A stretch of DNA of 64,000 nucleotides from Glycomyces lechevalierae (GCF_027622945.1 NZ_JAPZVQ010000020.1:40120-104119), one strand, 5' to 3'; shown: positions 51,376-60,582, counted from the first letter of the stretch. Notes: generated by a model not told the origin, from the letters alone. Translations and numbers: made by a program.

Positions 51376-52556
51376 GCGGTCCTCGCGCTCGCTTCCTTCG
51401 GGGCGACGGCGCGCGGACCGCCCTTGATCCAGATCATCGCGCCCGGCTTGCGGGACTCCAGGCGGATGCGTTTGGCGATGACGAAGCGACAGGTCATCTC
51501 TTTGATGAACGCGCCCAGGCGGCCGCGGATGAAGAAGTCCACCGTGGAGTCGTCCTTGCGGCCGAGCTGGCGAATGCCGTCGCGGCGGCCGAGGCTGACG
51601 CACGCGCCGGTGAACGCCAGGTCGATCACGGGCGGTTCAGTGCCGGCGATACGGGCCAGCACCGTGTCGGCGGCCAGCGCGCCGAGCGGGCCGGCGGCGT
51701 ATCCGCTCATCCGCAGGGCGCGGCCGGAAGGCGCGGCGCAGTCGCCCGCGGCCACGATCCGCTCGTCGTCGAGGCTGGTCAGCGTCTCGTCGGTGATCAG
51801 GCGGCCGAGTTCGTCGGTGCGCAGGCCGCTCGCGGCGGCCAGGCCGGGCACGGCGAAGCCGGCGGTCCAGATCGTCAGGGCGCTGGGTCGCTCGGTGCCG
51901 CTGTTCAGTACGACCGCCTCGGCCTGAACCTCGGTGACGTTGTCGCCTTCGATCACGGTGACGCCGTTCCTGTTGAGCCACTTGGCGACGTAGCGCCGTC
52001 CGGGCTCGCTCAGATAGGGCGCGAGGGTCCGTCCGCACACGACCGTGACCGTGCGGCCCTGCTCGGCGAGTTCGGCGGCGATCTCGATTCCGGTGAGGCC
52101 GCCGCCCACGACGGTGATCGGGGCTGTCTGCGGGAGCGCCTGGAGTTCGCCGCGGAGGCGCCGCGCGGGTTCGAGTTCGGCGATGTCGTAGGCGAACTCG
52201 GCCGCGCCGGGCACGGAGGCGGGGGTCGCGCCGGTGCTGCCGACGGCGTAGACGAGGTGGTCGTAGTCGAGGGCGCGGCCCGAGGCGAGATGCACGGTGC
52301 GGGCGTCGGCGTCGATGCGTTCGGCGCTGTCGACGACGAGTTCGACGTCTTCGCCGAGCAGGGTGCCGTAGTCGATGACGGCGTCGCCGGTGCCGGCCGC
52401 GAGCTGGTGGAGCCGGATCCGCTCGACGAACTCGGGGCGCGGGTTGACGAGCGAGACGTGCACGTCGTCGCGTTGGAGGAGGCGGTTGGCCGCGATCGTT
52501 CCGGCGTAGCCGCCGCCGATCACGACGATCTTCTCGGGTGTCACTGATGCGATCAT
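51372..52556 (-). CDS. NDH-2-like FAD/NAD(P) oxidoreductase
   Basis: 394 aa. Start at the ATG at 52556, giving ASVTPEKIVVIGGGYAGTIAA (FAD-binding GxGxxG); the second dinucleotide motif is ITVVGGGLTGIEIAAEL. AAGDCAAPSG is the FAD-proximal ATG/AGD block near the C-terminus. The fold matches class-II NADH dehydrogenases and carotenoid/AIF-like reductases; no membrane anchor is evident. It is transcribed with the ECF41-like sigma factor, its probable regulator. A GC-rich spacer of 316 bp upstream holds a transposase remnant. Confidence 0.88.
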   Translation of the reverse strand: MIASVTPEKIVVIGGGYAGTIAANRLLQRDDVHVSLVNPRPEFVERIRLHQLAAGTGDAVIDYGTLLGEDVELVVDSAERIDADARTVHLASGRALDYDHLVYAVGSTGATPASVPGAAEFAYDIAELEPARRLRGELQALPQTAPITVVGGGLTGIEIAAELAEQGRTVTVVCGRTLAPYLSEPGRRYVAKWLNRNGVTVIEGDNVTEVQAEAVVLNSGTERPSALTIWTAGFAVPGLAAASGLRTDELGRLITDETLTSLDDERIVAAGDCAAPSGRALRMSGYAAGPLGALAADTVLARIAGTEPPVIDLAFTGACVSLGRRDGIRQLGRKDDSTVDFFIRGRLGAFIKEMTCRFVIAKRIRLESRKPGAMIWIKGGPRAVAPKEASARTA

Positions 52557-52672
52557 GCCCCCAAGACACCGCCGCCGGGCGCCGTGTGACACCCGATGAC
52601 CCGCGTCACACGGAAGCGGGACGGGCGCCGCGCTGGTCCGCGCGACGCCCGTTGTGCAACTAGGAGCGTGTC

Positions 52673-52735
52673 TCAGTTGGCGGGCTTCTTGTAGCAGGTG
52701 ATGGCTGCGGCGAGGGCGAGGAACCCAGGCCGACG
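52673..52735 (-). pseudogene. IS5-type transposase C-terminal remnant
   Basis: On the minus strand the frame ends FLALAAAITCYKKPAN then TGA at 52673-52675, the usual end of IS5-family transposases in actinomycetes. The next bases, TAGGAGCGTGTCTCA (52661-52675), may be what is left of the element's end. Upstream codons do not continue the transposase, so only the last 20 or so codons survive. Confidence 0.55.
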
Positions 52736-52872
52736 CCCCGTGCGGCGATGGCCGCCCCGCCTGGCGACGGGATCCTGCACCTTCCGACCGAGCTCGAACA
52801 GAAGCTTGACAGTGCTACTTGTTTCAGTCATGATTGAAATCAGTAGCGCTGAGAGGTCCTTGGAGGGCGAGC

Positions 52873-53829
52873 ATGACCTGGCAGACCGAACGAGTGGACT
52901 TCAACAGCCTCGGCACTCGATGCGCCGGTGACCTGTACTTGCCGGATTCGCAGGATCCAGTGCCGGGACTGGTCCTGGGGCACAGCGGTGTGATGGTCAA
53001 GGAGGCGCTGGCGGCGTTCGCGCCGTATTTCGCGCGGGCCGGGTTCGCGGTCCTGGCCATCGACTACCGCACCGTCGGCTCCAGCGGCGGCGAACCGCGG
53101 GGGCAGGACCACCCGCAACGCCAGGTGGAGGACTTCCGCAGCGCGATCTCCTACCTCCAAACCCGCCCCGAGGTCGACGCCGACCGGATCGGTCTGTGGG
53201 GGGTGAGCATCGGCGGATCGGTCGCCGTGCAGGCGGCGGTCCTGGACCGGCGCGCGACATGCGTTGTCGTGCAGAGCCCGAGCGTGTGGGACGGATGGCG
53301 CTATCTCGAACGGATGCTCGGCCGCGCCGGATTCCGGGCGTTGCGCGACCGCCTGGACGAGGATTGGCAGCGCCGCTTCGACGGCGAGGAGAGCGCCCGC
53401 GTGCCGCATCTGGCCCTGGAAGGCGAGAACGTCGAGGACACACCGGACCTCGCCGAAGCGCTGTTCCCCACCTACCGCAACGAGAAGACCCTCGATTCGA
53501 CCGAGCACCTGCTCACGTTCGCGCCGGAGCACCTCATCAGCCGCCTCGCGCCCACACCGCTGCTCATGATCGCCAACGGCGGCTGGGACCCCTACCACGC
53601 GCTCGACGAAGCGCAGAGCGCCTTTGCCAAAGCGGGCGAGCCGAAACGCCTGGAGGTGCTGCCCTACGACGTCCTCGGCCTCTACACCGGTCCCGGCCTC
53701 GACGAAGCGATGTCATTGGCCGTGGACTGGTTCGACCGGTACCTGCGTCAGGCACGGCGGGCCGCTGCCACACCGACGCCCACGCGGGAGTCAGCGGCCT
53801 TCATCACGAAAGGGAACACCCATGACTAG
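52873..53829 (+). CDS. Alpha/beta hydrolase (dienelactone / DUF1100-like)
   Basis: 318 aa. The ATG at 52873 follows GGAGGGCGAGC. Features: FNSLGTRCAGDLYLPD, GHSGVMVKEA, and the nucleophile elbow GLWGVSIGGSVA (GxSxG); NGGWDPYHAL is near the acid and a late His may complete the triad. Such enzymes hydrolyse small esters or C-C bonds; the substrate is unknown. The end overlaps the next gene by 8 bp, so it is coupled to the MarR-like regulator. Confidence 0.85.
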   Translation: MTWQTERVDFNSLGTRCAGDLYLPDSQDPVPGLVLGHSGVMVKEALAAFAPYFARAGFAVLAIDYRTVGSSGGEPRGQDHPQRQVEDFRSAISYLQTRPEVDADRIGLWGVSIGGSVAVQAAVLDRRATCVVVQSPSVWDGWRYLERMLGRAGFRALRDRLDEDWQRRFDGEESARVPHLALEGENVEDTPDLAEALFPTYRNEKTLDSTEHLLTFAPEHLISRLAPTPLLMIANGGWDPYHALDEAQSAFAKAGEPKRLEVLPYDVLGLYTGPGLDEAMSLAVDWFDRYLRQARRAAATPTPTRESAAFITKGNTHD

Positions 53830-54292
53830 CCGAGCCGGCGCCGACTCACCCGACCGGGACGAGGTCATGGCGTGGGTGGAGAGCGTGGCCGCGTTCTGTG
53901 TGGAGGAATGGGGGCTGCCGCCCATCACCGGGCGCATCCTCGGCCTGCTGATGATCTGCGATCCCCCCGAGCGCTCGGCGGGCCAGATCGCCGAGGCCAT
54001 CCAGGCCAGCCGCGCCTCCTTGACCTCGAACATGCGCTTCCTCACCACCATCGGCCTCGTCCGCAAGGTCCGCGTCCCGGGCGACCGCACCTCGTACTTC
54101 CGCATCGAGGACGACGCCTGGCAGAAGGTGATCCAGCGCAAGCTCGACGGCCTCGGCCGGTTCGGGGCCATCGCCGAGCAGGGACTCGCGCTGACCGGCG
54201 AGGACGGCCCCGGCGCCGAACGCATCCACAACGCGCAGCGATCCCTGACCTGGCTGCGCGACCTCGCCGACGACCACCCGCTCGAACCATGA
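53822..54292 (+). CDS. GbsR/MarR-family regulator
   Basis: 156 aa. GAAAGGGA precedes the ATG, which overlaps the hydrolase stop. GLPPITGRILGLLMICDPPERSAGQIAEAIQ then SLTSNMRFLTTIGLVRKVRV is the winged helix with its beta-hairpin (PGDRTSYFRI). It would dimerise and repress nearby genes; the coupled hydrolase is the natural candidate. A methyltransferase follows 9 bp later. Confidence 0.88.
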   Translation: MTSRAGADSPDRDEVMAWVESVAAFCVEEWGLPPITGRILGLLMICDPPERSAGQIAEAIQASRASLTSNMRFLTTIGLVRKVRVPGDRTSYFRIEDDAWQKVIQRKLDGLGRFGAIAEQGLALTGEDGPGAERIHNAQRSLTWLRDLADDHPLEP

Positions 54293-54301
54293 GGACCCAC
54301 C

Positions 54302-55114
54302 ATGCAACGTGAACGCCTCGACCTCGACCCGATCCAGGAGACCCTGCTGCTCACGCTCTACGCGAGGGCGCTGGACAGTCGGCGGGACCGCTCCATCCTG
54401 GGCGACACCCGGTCCGCCGACCTGGCTGACCGTATCGGATACGACTTCGCCAAGCTCGACGTCAAGCCCGGTCTCGTGTGCGGTACCGCATTGCGCGCCA
54501 AGCGCATCGACGAAGCCGTCAAGAGCTTCACCACCGACCACCCGAACGCCGTCGTGTTGGATCTCGGCTGCGGCCTCGACACCCGCATCTTCCGCTGCGA
54601 CCCGCCGCCCGGCGTCGACTGGTACGACGTCGACCTCCCCGAGATCGTCGCCATCCGCGAGCGGCTGCTGCCGTCCCGATCCACGCACATCGGCGTCGAT
54701 CTCACCGAGACCGGTTGGCACACCGAGCTTCCCGCTGAGCGCCCGGCGATGATCGTGGCCGAAGGCCTGCTGCCGTTCATGCCGGGCGATTCCTTCCAGC
54801 GGACCATCCGGGCGCTGACCGCGCACTTCGCCGCCGGCGAGCTCGTCCTCAACGGCTACACGAGGTTCGCGGCCTGGGCGATGAAGTACCACCCCGTCAT
54901 CAAGACGATCGGCATCACCGCGGCTCAAGGCTTCGACGACCCGCGCGAACCCGAGACCTGGGAGGCCGGGTTGGCCTTGGCCGAGGAACTGCTGCTCACC
55001 CGCGCCGCTGAGGTCGCCGACTTCCCGCAGCCACTGCGCGCCCTCACCCGGGCCATGGGCCTGAGCACCCGACTGTCCCGGCAAGGAACCCGAATACTCC
55101 GCTACCGGTTCTAA
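54302..55114 (+). CDS. LCM-type SAM-dependent methyltransferase
   Basis: 270 aa. The leucine carboxyl methyltransferase fold shows in TLYARALDSRRDRSILGDTRSA, VVLDLGCGLDTRIFR (SAM site), WYDVDLPEIVAIRE and IVAEGLLPFM. Members methylate small molecules such as polyketides. It is third in a probable hydrolase-regulator-methyltransferase operon. Downstream lies gene debris. Confidence 0.87.
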   Translation: MQRERLDLDPIQETLLLTLYARALDSRRDRSILGDTRSADLADRIGYDFAKLDVKPGLVCGTALRAKRIDEAVKSFTTDHPNAVVLDLGCGLDTRIFRCDPPPGVDWYDVDLPEIVAIRERLLPSRSTHIGVDLTETGWHTELPAERPAMIVAEGLLPFMPGDSFQRTIRALTAHFAAGELVLNGYTRFAAWAMKYHPVIKTIGITAAQGFDDPREPETWEAGLALAEELLLTRAAEVADFPQPLRALTRAMGLSTRLSRQGTRILRYRF

Positions 55115-55180
55115 CCCGACCAGCGACACCCCGGGCGCACCAAACCCGATCCTCCCAATGCCCGCACTAGCAGCATCACC

Positions 55181-55343
55181 GACTCGGGCGCCTGGGACCG
55201 GCTCCCCGGCGAGCGCCGGAACGCCCTGTACGGGCAGGGTGGGCACGCTGGACGACGTCACCGACACCGCCCTGTGGCTCCTCGGCGCGAGAGCGGTGAC
55301 GGGCGAGACGATCCACGTCGACGGCGGCACCCGCCACCGCTGA
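55181..55343 (+). pseudogene. Short-chain dehydrogenase remnant
   Basis: Only the C-terminal part of an SDR is visible: GRVGTLDDVTDTALWLLGAR then VTGETIHVDGGTRHR ends at TGA 55341-55343. Just upstream, SGAWDRLPGERRNALYGQ, another SDR segment, is in a different frame. No Rossmann N-terminus or catalytic Tyr-x-x-x-Lys is present. It is a 5'-truncated, frameshifted relic. Confidence 0.65.
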
Positions 55344-55381
55344 CCTCACGTGTGCGCCGACCGCTTTCGTACACTTCGCCG

Positions 55382-55813
55382 ATGGAGATCATCGACATCG
55401 AGCCCGGGGACGCCCGGCTCACCACCGAACTGCTGCCCGTCCTCAACGAACTGCGGCCGCATCTCAGCGCGGAGGACTACCTCGCGGTGTACGACGAGGG
55501 ACATCCGCAGGGGCTGCGGTTCACCGCGGCCTATGCGGAAGCGGGCGAGTGCGTAGGGGTGGCGGGCTGGCGCACGGTGGCGAACACCAACCGGCGCCGG
55601 ATGCTGTACGTCGACGACCTGGTGACGGCCTCCGCATCGCGGTCGACGGGAGTCGGCCGCGCGCTCCTCGGATACCTCGAGAGGCGGGCCCGTGAGCTCG
55701 GTTGCACTGCGCTCCACCTGGACTCGGGGACGCAGCGGCGGGACGCCCACCGCTTCTACATGCGGGAGCGGCTGACCATCATGGCGTTCCACTTCGCGAT
55801 CGAGCTCGACTAG
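55382..55813 (+). CDS. GNAT acetyltransferase
   Basis: 143 aa. The core shows VDDLVTASASRSTGVGRALLGYLERRARELG, the acetyl-CoA-binding V/G signature, followed by HRFYMRERLTIMAFHF. Such enzymes acetylate amines of small molecules or proteins; the substrate is not predictable. It ends at a strong terminator shared with the anti-sigma-like gene. Confidence 0.88.
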   Translation: MEIIDIEPGDARLTTELLPVLNELRPHLSAEDYLAVYDEGHPQGLRFTAAYAEAGECVGVAGWRTVANTNRRRMLYVDDLVTASASRSTGVGRALLGYLERRARELGCTALHLDSGTQRRDAHRFYMRERLTIMAFHFAIELD

Positions 55814-55827
55814 GCGGTGCAGTCCTG

Positions 55828-55863
55828 CGGCCGGTCCCTCCCGAGTTCAGGAGGGACCGGCCG
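55828..55863. terminator. Bidirectional terminator, 14-bp stem
   Basis: CGGCCGGTCCCTCC (55828-55841) and GGAGGGACCGGCCG (55850-55863) form a perfect stem with an 8-nt loop between convergent genes. Confidence 0.8.
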
Positions 55864-55867
55864 GAGG

Positions 55868-57226
55868 TCAGCGGATGCCGCCGAGGATCGCGTCGAGCGT
55901 CGCGAAGTCCACCGGCGGGGCCTCGGAGCCGTCGACCGCCTCGACGCCGACCCCGATCACCCAGCCGTCGCCGACGCGGTACTCCAGCGAGGTCGAGCTG
56001 GGGCGGCCCTCCGTGATGGTCCGGTGCACGGACGCGTCCCCCGGGCCGTCCGCAGCGGTCTCGCAGTCCACATCGGAACATTGTGCGAAGGAGGCGGCGC
56101 CCACCGTCGGATCGCCGCCCGCGTCCTCGACCGGCTCGGCCTGCAGGAAGAGCCGGACGGTCTCGCCCGACTCGAGTTCGGCTAGCACGAACACCATGCG
56201 GGTCGCGTCGGTGCCGTAGACCGGCCCGCCGTAGGTCGCGACCTCCGGTGCGAGACGGACGAACTCGGCCGTGTCGGTGTCGACCTCGATCCCCGGGATC
56301 TCGCGTTCCGCCGCGGCCGCCAGGTCGGCGGCGACGTCGTCCCAGGCCCGAACTTCGACTTCGGGGGCCTCCTCGCCCGCCGGGAGGGCCCGGATGATGT
56401 CGACGACCTGGTCGATGCTCGGGGCCTGCCGGTCGGATTCGAAGCGCAGCGAGAGATCCAGTGTCACCACGACGTCCTCGCGGAACAGGAACGCCGCCAC
56501 CACCGGGAACTCGGCCGCGCCCTCCGCCTCGGTGTCAGCGTCCACGAAGTCCGTACGGGAGCCCTCGATGAGCAGGACCCGCCCCTCCGGGACGTCCTCC
56601 CAGGAGCACTCGACGTTCGGATTGGGGGGGCATTCCTTCTCTTCCATCTGGGATTCGTAGTTCACGCCCCCGGCCTCCCAGGAGCCCCCTCGCACCCAAG
56701 CCCAGTCCGAAGTGGATCCGTCGCCGAACGCGAAGGACTCGTCCAGGATGTAGGCGCCCTGCTCCTCGGAGTAGTAGACCCCGTCGTAGTCCGGCCGGGT
56801 TTCGAGGCAGCGCCCCAGCGGCTCGCCGCCGAGCTCCTTCAGCGCCTCGAACAGCACCTGGTTGTAGGCGTCCGCCGTGCGCTCCTGCTCGTCGGTCTGC
56901 CCGCCCGGCTCAGGGCAGTTGCCGTGGTCGGCGCGGGACCACTCGTTGAGGAAGTCGTCGTCGGCCGGGACGGTCGGGAGGTCCTGCGGCGCGGCGCCGC
57001 CGCGCTCGGCCGTCTCCCCGTTCCCTCCGATGGTCAGCGGGATGCCCACGGCCGCACCCAAGGCGAGCACCGCGGCGGCGGCTCCGGCGGCGGCGATGCC
57101 GATCTGCCTGCGGCGGGCCACGTCGCGCCGGCCCAGCCGGACGATCGCGTCGGGGTCCACGCGGTCGACGTCCACCGGTCCGGAGGCGGCCTTGTCGAGC
57201 AGGCGCCGCACCTCGTCCTCGTTCAT
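55868..57226 (-). CDS. Membrane protein coupled to a SigE-family sigma factor (putative anti-sigma / regulator)
   Basis: 452 aa from the ATG at 57226, overlapping the sigma stop. Residues 1-40 are cytoplasmic (MNEDEVRRLLDKAASG, RLGRRDVARRRQ); one helix at about 42-66 follows; the rest is an acidic extracytoplasmic domain with paired Cys (ECPPNPNVECSW, CSDVDC). The layout is that of anti-sigma factors linked to SigE-family genes, though no zinc anti-sigma motif is present. Coupling by ATGA supports a joint role. Confidence 0.75.
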   Translation of the reverse strand: MNEDEVRRLLDKAASGPVDVDRVDPDAIVRLGRRDVARRRQIGIAAAGAAAAVLALGAAVGIPLTIGGNGETAERGGAAPQDLPTVPADDDFLNEWSRADHGNCPEPGGQTDEQERTADAYNQVLFEALKELGGEPLGRCLETRPDYDGVYYSEEQGAYILDESFAFGDGSTSDWAWVRGGSWEAGGVNYESQMEEKECPPNPNVECSWEDVPEGRVLLIEGSRTDFVDADTEAEGAAEFPVVAAFLFREDVVVTLDLSLRFESDRQAPSIDQVVDIIRALPAGEEAPEVEVRAWDDVAADLAAAAEREIPGIEVDTDTAEFVRLAPEVATYGGPVYGTDATRMVFVLAELESGETVRLFLQAEPVEDAGGDPTVGAASFAQCSDVDCETAADGPGDASVHRTITEGRPSSTSLEYRVGDGWVIGVGVEAVDGSEAPPVDFATLDAILGGIR

Positions 57227-57726
57227 CACTTGCTCCCTGCGGGGTTCAACGTTTCGTAGTGTTCGCGCAGCGTCTTGAGGCCGCGCGCGGTGTTGCTCTT
57301 GACGGTCCCGGTGCTGCAGCGCAGGATCCGGGCGGTCTGCTCGACCGACTGGTCCTCCCAGAAGCGGAGGACGATCGTGGCCCGCTGCTTCAGCGGCAGC
57401 CGGGCGAGGATCGCGGCGGCCTCGGCCTGGTCGTCCCCGGGGCTCGCCGCTTCGCGCTGGTCGGGCGGGAAGGCGTACGACCGCTCGCGGCGGAACCAGG
57501 TTCGCCGGGTCTGGTCGACCAGGACGTTGGCGACGATGCGCCGCGTGTAGGCGTCGACGGTCTCCCGCCGGGTCCGGTCCCAGGCTCCGAACAGCTTGAC
57601 CAGCGCGGTCTGCACGGCGTCCTCGGCATGGTGCCAGTCGCCGCAGGTCAGGAACGCCATGCGGAGCAGGGCGGCGCGGTTGGCCTCCACGTACACGCGG
57701 AACTCGCGCTCGGATTCGGGGGTCAT
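57226..57726 (-). CDS. SigE-family ECF RNA polymerase sigma factor
   Basis: 166 aa. The opening EREFRVYVEANRAALLRMAFLT is region 2 (GDWHHAEDAVQTALVKLF). Region 4 is LPLKQRATIVLRFWEDQSVEQTARIL, then STGTVKSNTARGLKTL. The type is the short SanA/SigE-like group common in actinomycetes. Its coupled downstream gene encodes the probable membrane partner. The promoter it recognises is not seen. Confidence 0.95.
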   Translation of the reverse strand: MTPESEREFRVYVEANRAALLRMAFLTCGDWHHAEDAVQTALVKLFGAWDRTRRETVDAYTRRIVANVLVDQTRRTWFRRERSYAFPPDQREAASPGDDQAEAAAILARLPLKQRATIVLRFWEDQSVEQTARILRCSTGTVKSNTARGLKTLREHYETLNPAGSK

Positions 57727-57860
57727 GGATCGCCTTTCGACGCTGATTCGACGCCGTTAGTACGGAACGGGCGGGCTGCGAGGTTGCATCCGGCCCGGAC
57801 CGGCGCAACTTCCGGCCGCTGGCTCTCGCATCACATCCGCTTGCGGATTCTTGCGAGTAG

Positions 57861-57888
57861 ACTCATTATTGAATTCACTCATAAAACA
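57861..57888 (+). promoter_or_regulatory. AT-rich promoter/operator region before the oxidoreductase gene
   Basis: ACTCAT occurs at 57861-57866 and 57877-57882 on either side of the palindrome TGAATTCA (57870-57877). CATAAA follows as a possible -10. It is the only AT-rich stretch in the 178-bp gap and a plausible site for the TetR regulator encoded two genes downstream. Confidence 0.35.
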
Positions 57889-57904
57889 TGGAAGGGAGCG
57901 AGTC

Positions 57905-58900
57905 ATGAAGGCGTTCGTCGTCACCGAGTACAAGGCCCCGCTGGAGCTGGCTGAGGTCGCCGAGCCCGAGGTGGGCGCGCGGGACGTGCTGGTGCAGGTG
58001 CGGGCCGCCGGGCTGAACCAGCTCGACGAGAAGATCCGCGCGGGCGAGTTCAAGCTGTTCCTGCCCTACCGGCTGCCGCAGGTCCTCGGCAACGACGTCG
58101 CCGGGACCGTCCTGCGCGTCGGCCCGGACGTGCGCCGGTTCAAGCCCGGCGACGAGGTCTACGGCCGCCCCGACAAGGACCGCATCGGCACGTTCGCCGA
58201 GCGCATCGCGGTGGCCGAGGACGACCTCGCGCTGAAGCCCGCGTCGATCGGGTTCGAGGCCGCCGGCTCGCTGCCGCTGGTCGCGCTGACCGCTTGGCAG
58301 GCGCTCGTCGAGAGGGGCGGGCTCCGGGCCGGGCAGAAAGTCCTCATCCACGCCGGCGCGGGCGGCGTCGGGTCGATCGCGATCCAGCTCGCCAAGCACC
58401 TCGGCGCCACCGTCGCGACCACGGTCAGCGCCGCGAACGCCGACTTCGTGCGCGGGCTCGGCGCCGACGTCGTCATCGACTACCGCAGCCAGGACTTCGA
58501 GCAGCTGCTCTCCGGCTACGACCTCGTGCTGGACAGTCTGGGCGGCAAGAACCTCGAGCGGTCGCTGCGCGTGCTCCGCAAGGGAGGCAAGGCCATCGGC
58601 ATCGCCGGTCCCCCGGACCCGGGCTTCGCCCGCGAGCTCGGCGCGAACCCGGTGCTGCGCCTGGCTTTCGCCGGACTGAGCAGCGGCGTCCGCCGCCAGG
58701 CCCGCAGGCTCGGCGTCCACTACGAGTTCCTGTTCATGCGCGCCAGCGGCGACCAGCTCCGCGAGATCACGGCGCTCGTCGACAGCGGCGCGATCCGACC
58801 CGTCGTCGGCAAGACCGTGCCCTTCGGCGAGACCGCCGAGGCGCTGAGCGCCCTCGAACGGGGCGGCATCCGCGGCAAGGCCGTCGTCACCGCCGCCTGA
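57905..58900 (+). CDS. NADP-dependent quinone-oxidoreductase-like enzyme
   Basis: 331 aa; GGAAGGGAGCG precedes the ATG. MDR superfamily without structural zinc: AAGLNQLDEKIRAGEF, LPQVLGNDVAGTVLRVG, the nucleotide fold HAGAGGVGSIAIQLAKHLGA, and GADVVIDYRSQDF. It probably reduces quinones or enones with NADPH. It is first in a group with a hydrolase and a TetR gene, which fits inducible stress or detoxification. Confidence 0.9.
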   Translation: MKAFVVTEYKAPLELAEVAEPEVGARDVLVQVRAAGLNQLDEKIRAGEFKLFLPYRLPQVLGNDVAGTVLRVGPDVRRFKPGDEVYGRPDKDRIGTFAERIAVAEDDLALKPASIGFEAAGSLPLVALTAWQALVERGGLRAGQKVLIHAGAGGVGSIAIQLAKHLGATVATTVSAANADFVRGLGADVVIDYRSQDFEQLLSGYDLVLDSLGGKNLERSLRVLRKGGKAIGIAGPPDPGFARELGANPVLRLAFAGLSSGVRRQARRLGVHYEFLFMRASGDQLREITALVDSGAIRPVVGKTVPFGETAEALSALERGGIRGKAVVTAA

Positions 58901-58938
58901 CCCGATCACCACTACTGAGAAGAACCAAGGAGCACATC

Positions 58939-59808
58939 ATGAACACGCAGCACTCCACCGAACCGGTCGTGACCTCGTACGCGCAGGCGCCGACCCGCAC
59001 CGTCCGCACCCGGGGCGTCGAGTACGCCTACCGGGAGCTGGGGCCCGAGGGCGGGATCCCGGTCGTCTTCTTCGTCCACCTCGCCGCGACCCTCGACAAC
59101 TGGGACCCGCGGATCGTCGACCCGATCGCGCGGCACCGCCACGTGATCACCTTCGACCAGCCGGGCGTCGGCGCCTCCACCGGCACGGTGCCGGACACCG
59201 TCGAGGCGATGGCCGACGACGCGCTGGCGTTCATCGACGCCCTCGGGCACGAGAAGATCGACGTCTTCTCGTTCTCCCTGGGCGGGATGATCGCCCAGGC
59301 GCTCGTCGTCAAGCGGCCCGAGCTCGTCCGCAAGCTGGTCCTCACGGGCACCGGCCCCAAGGGCGGCAAGGACATCGACAAGGTCGGCCGCACCACGTAC
59401 TACGACATCGCGCGGGCGACGCTGACCCGGTCCGACCCGAAGGAGTTCCTGTTCTTCAACCGGGACGCCACCGGCAGGGCCGCCGGGAAGGCGTTCGTGA
59501 AGCGCCTGGAGGAGCGCACCGAGGACCGCGACGCGCCGATCAAGCTGCGGGCGATGCAGACGCAGTTGAAGGCCATCAAGCGGTGGGGGCGCGGCGCGCC
59601 CGCCGACCTGTCGGCGTTCACGCAGCCGACCCTGATCGCCAACGGCGACAACGACCGCATGGTGCCCTCGGTCCTCTCGACGGACCTCCACCGCCGCATC
59701 AAAGGCTCCGAGCTGGCCGTCTACGCCGGCTCCGGCCACGGCGGGATCTTCCAGTTCCACGACGAGTTCGCGCCGGCGGCCGTGCGGTTCCTCGGCGGCG
59801 GCGAGTAG
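58939..59808 (+). CDS. Alpha/beta hydrolase
   Basis: 289 aa; AAGGAG precedes the ATG. FFVHLAATLDNWDPR is the oxyanion region; the elbow is FSFSLGGMIAQ (GxSxG-like: S-F-S-L-G-G); NGDNDRMVP carries the acid Asp; GSGHGGIFQFHDEF has the His. Esterase or lactonase activity is likely; the substrate is unknown. It is 38 bp after the oxidoreductase stop, in one probable transcript. Confidence 0.88.
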   Translation: MNTQHSTEPVVTSYAQAPTRTVRTRGVEYAYRELGPEGGIPVVFFVHLAATLDNWDPRIVDPIARHRHVITFDQPGVGASTGTVPDTVEAMADDALAFIDALGHEKIDVFSFSLGGMIAQALVVKRPELVRKLVLTGTGPKGGKDIDKVGRTTYYDIARATLTRSDPKEFLFFNRDATGRAAGKAFVKRLEERTEDRDAPIKLRAMQTQLKAIKRWGRGAPADLSAFTQPTLIANGDNDRMVPSVLSTDLHRRIKGSELAVYAGSGHGGIFQFHDEFAPAAVRFLGGGE

Positions 59809-59860
59809 CGGGGCCGGGGCCTTCCGCGTGAGCGGGAGCGCCCGGCCGCCATGGAAGAAT

Positions 59861-59880
59861 GCCCGGAGGCGCCTCCGGGC
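59861..59880. terminator. 20-bp perfect palindrome before the TetR gene
   Basis: GCCCGGAGGCGCCTCCGGGC is fully symmetric. It lies 52 bp after the hydrolase stop and 62 bp before the TetR start. It could be a terminator hairpin or an operator for TetR; with no loop bases, an operator is as likely. Confidence 0.4.
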
Positions 59881-59942
59881 CCAGACAGGATGGCCGTGCC
59901 CGACGACGGGCGCGGCCGGATTCGACCTTCGAAGGAGACGTC

Positions 59943-60545
59943 ATGAGCGCCGCTCCCCAGCGCGTCGGACGGCGTGAGCGGAACAAGCAGGAGAAACTCG
60001 AGCGCATCACCGCCGCCGCCCGTGAACTGTTCGCCGAGCACGGCGTCGACGAGGTCACCACGCAGCAGGTGGCCGAGAAGGCCGACATCGGCGCCGGCAC
60101 GCTGTTCCTCTACGCCAAGACCAAGGGCGACCTGCTGCTGCTCGCGCAGAACGCGTCGTACGCCGACGCGCTCGAGCAGGGCAGGGCCGCGGCCGAGTCC
60201 GCCGCCGACACCCTGGCGGGGGTCCTGGCGATCGTCCGCCCGGTCGTGGAGTGCAACCGCAAGCAGGTCGAGAACGGCCGGACCTACCTGCGGGAGATGG
60301 TGTTCGGCGACCCCGAGGAGCCGCACCGCCAGGTCGCCCTGGGCCTCGCGCTCCAGACCGAGGAGGCGATCGCCGCCGTCATCGCCCGCGACCTGCGGAC
60401 CGAGCCCGGCACCGCGCCCGCGCTCGCCCACGTGGTCTCCTCGATCATGTTCATCACCATGGCGTCGCCGGCGAACGCCGGCAGCCCGGTGGACGCCCTG
60501 ATCCAGGAGATCGGCGACCAGGTCCGGCTTCTGCTCCCCCGTTGA
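59943..60545 (+). CDS. TetR-family regulator
   Basis: 200 aa; GAAGGAGACGTC precedes the ATG. The HTH is RITAAARELFAEHGVDEVTTQQVAEKADIGAGTLFLYAKTKGDLL (read in parts; recognition helix around GAGTLFLYA). The ligand domain is typical. It lies third behind the oxidoreductase and hydrolase and probably controls them. Confidence 0.92.
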   Translation: MSAAPQRVGRRERNKQEKLERITAAARELFAEHGVDEVTTQQVAEKADIGAGTLFLYAKTKGDLLLLAQNASYADALEQGRAAAESAADTLAGVLAIVRPVVECNRKQVENGRTYLREMVFGDPEEPHRQVALGLALQTEEAIAAVIARDLRTEPGTAPALAHVVSSIMFITMASPANAGSPVDALIQEIGDQVRLLLPR

Positions 60546-60582
60546 CGGCGAGTCATCGCATAGTGCGCAATGCATTACAGAA

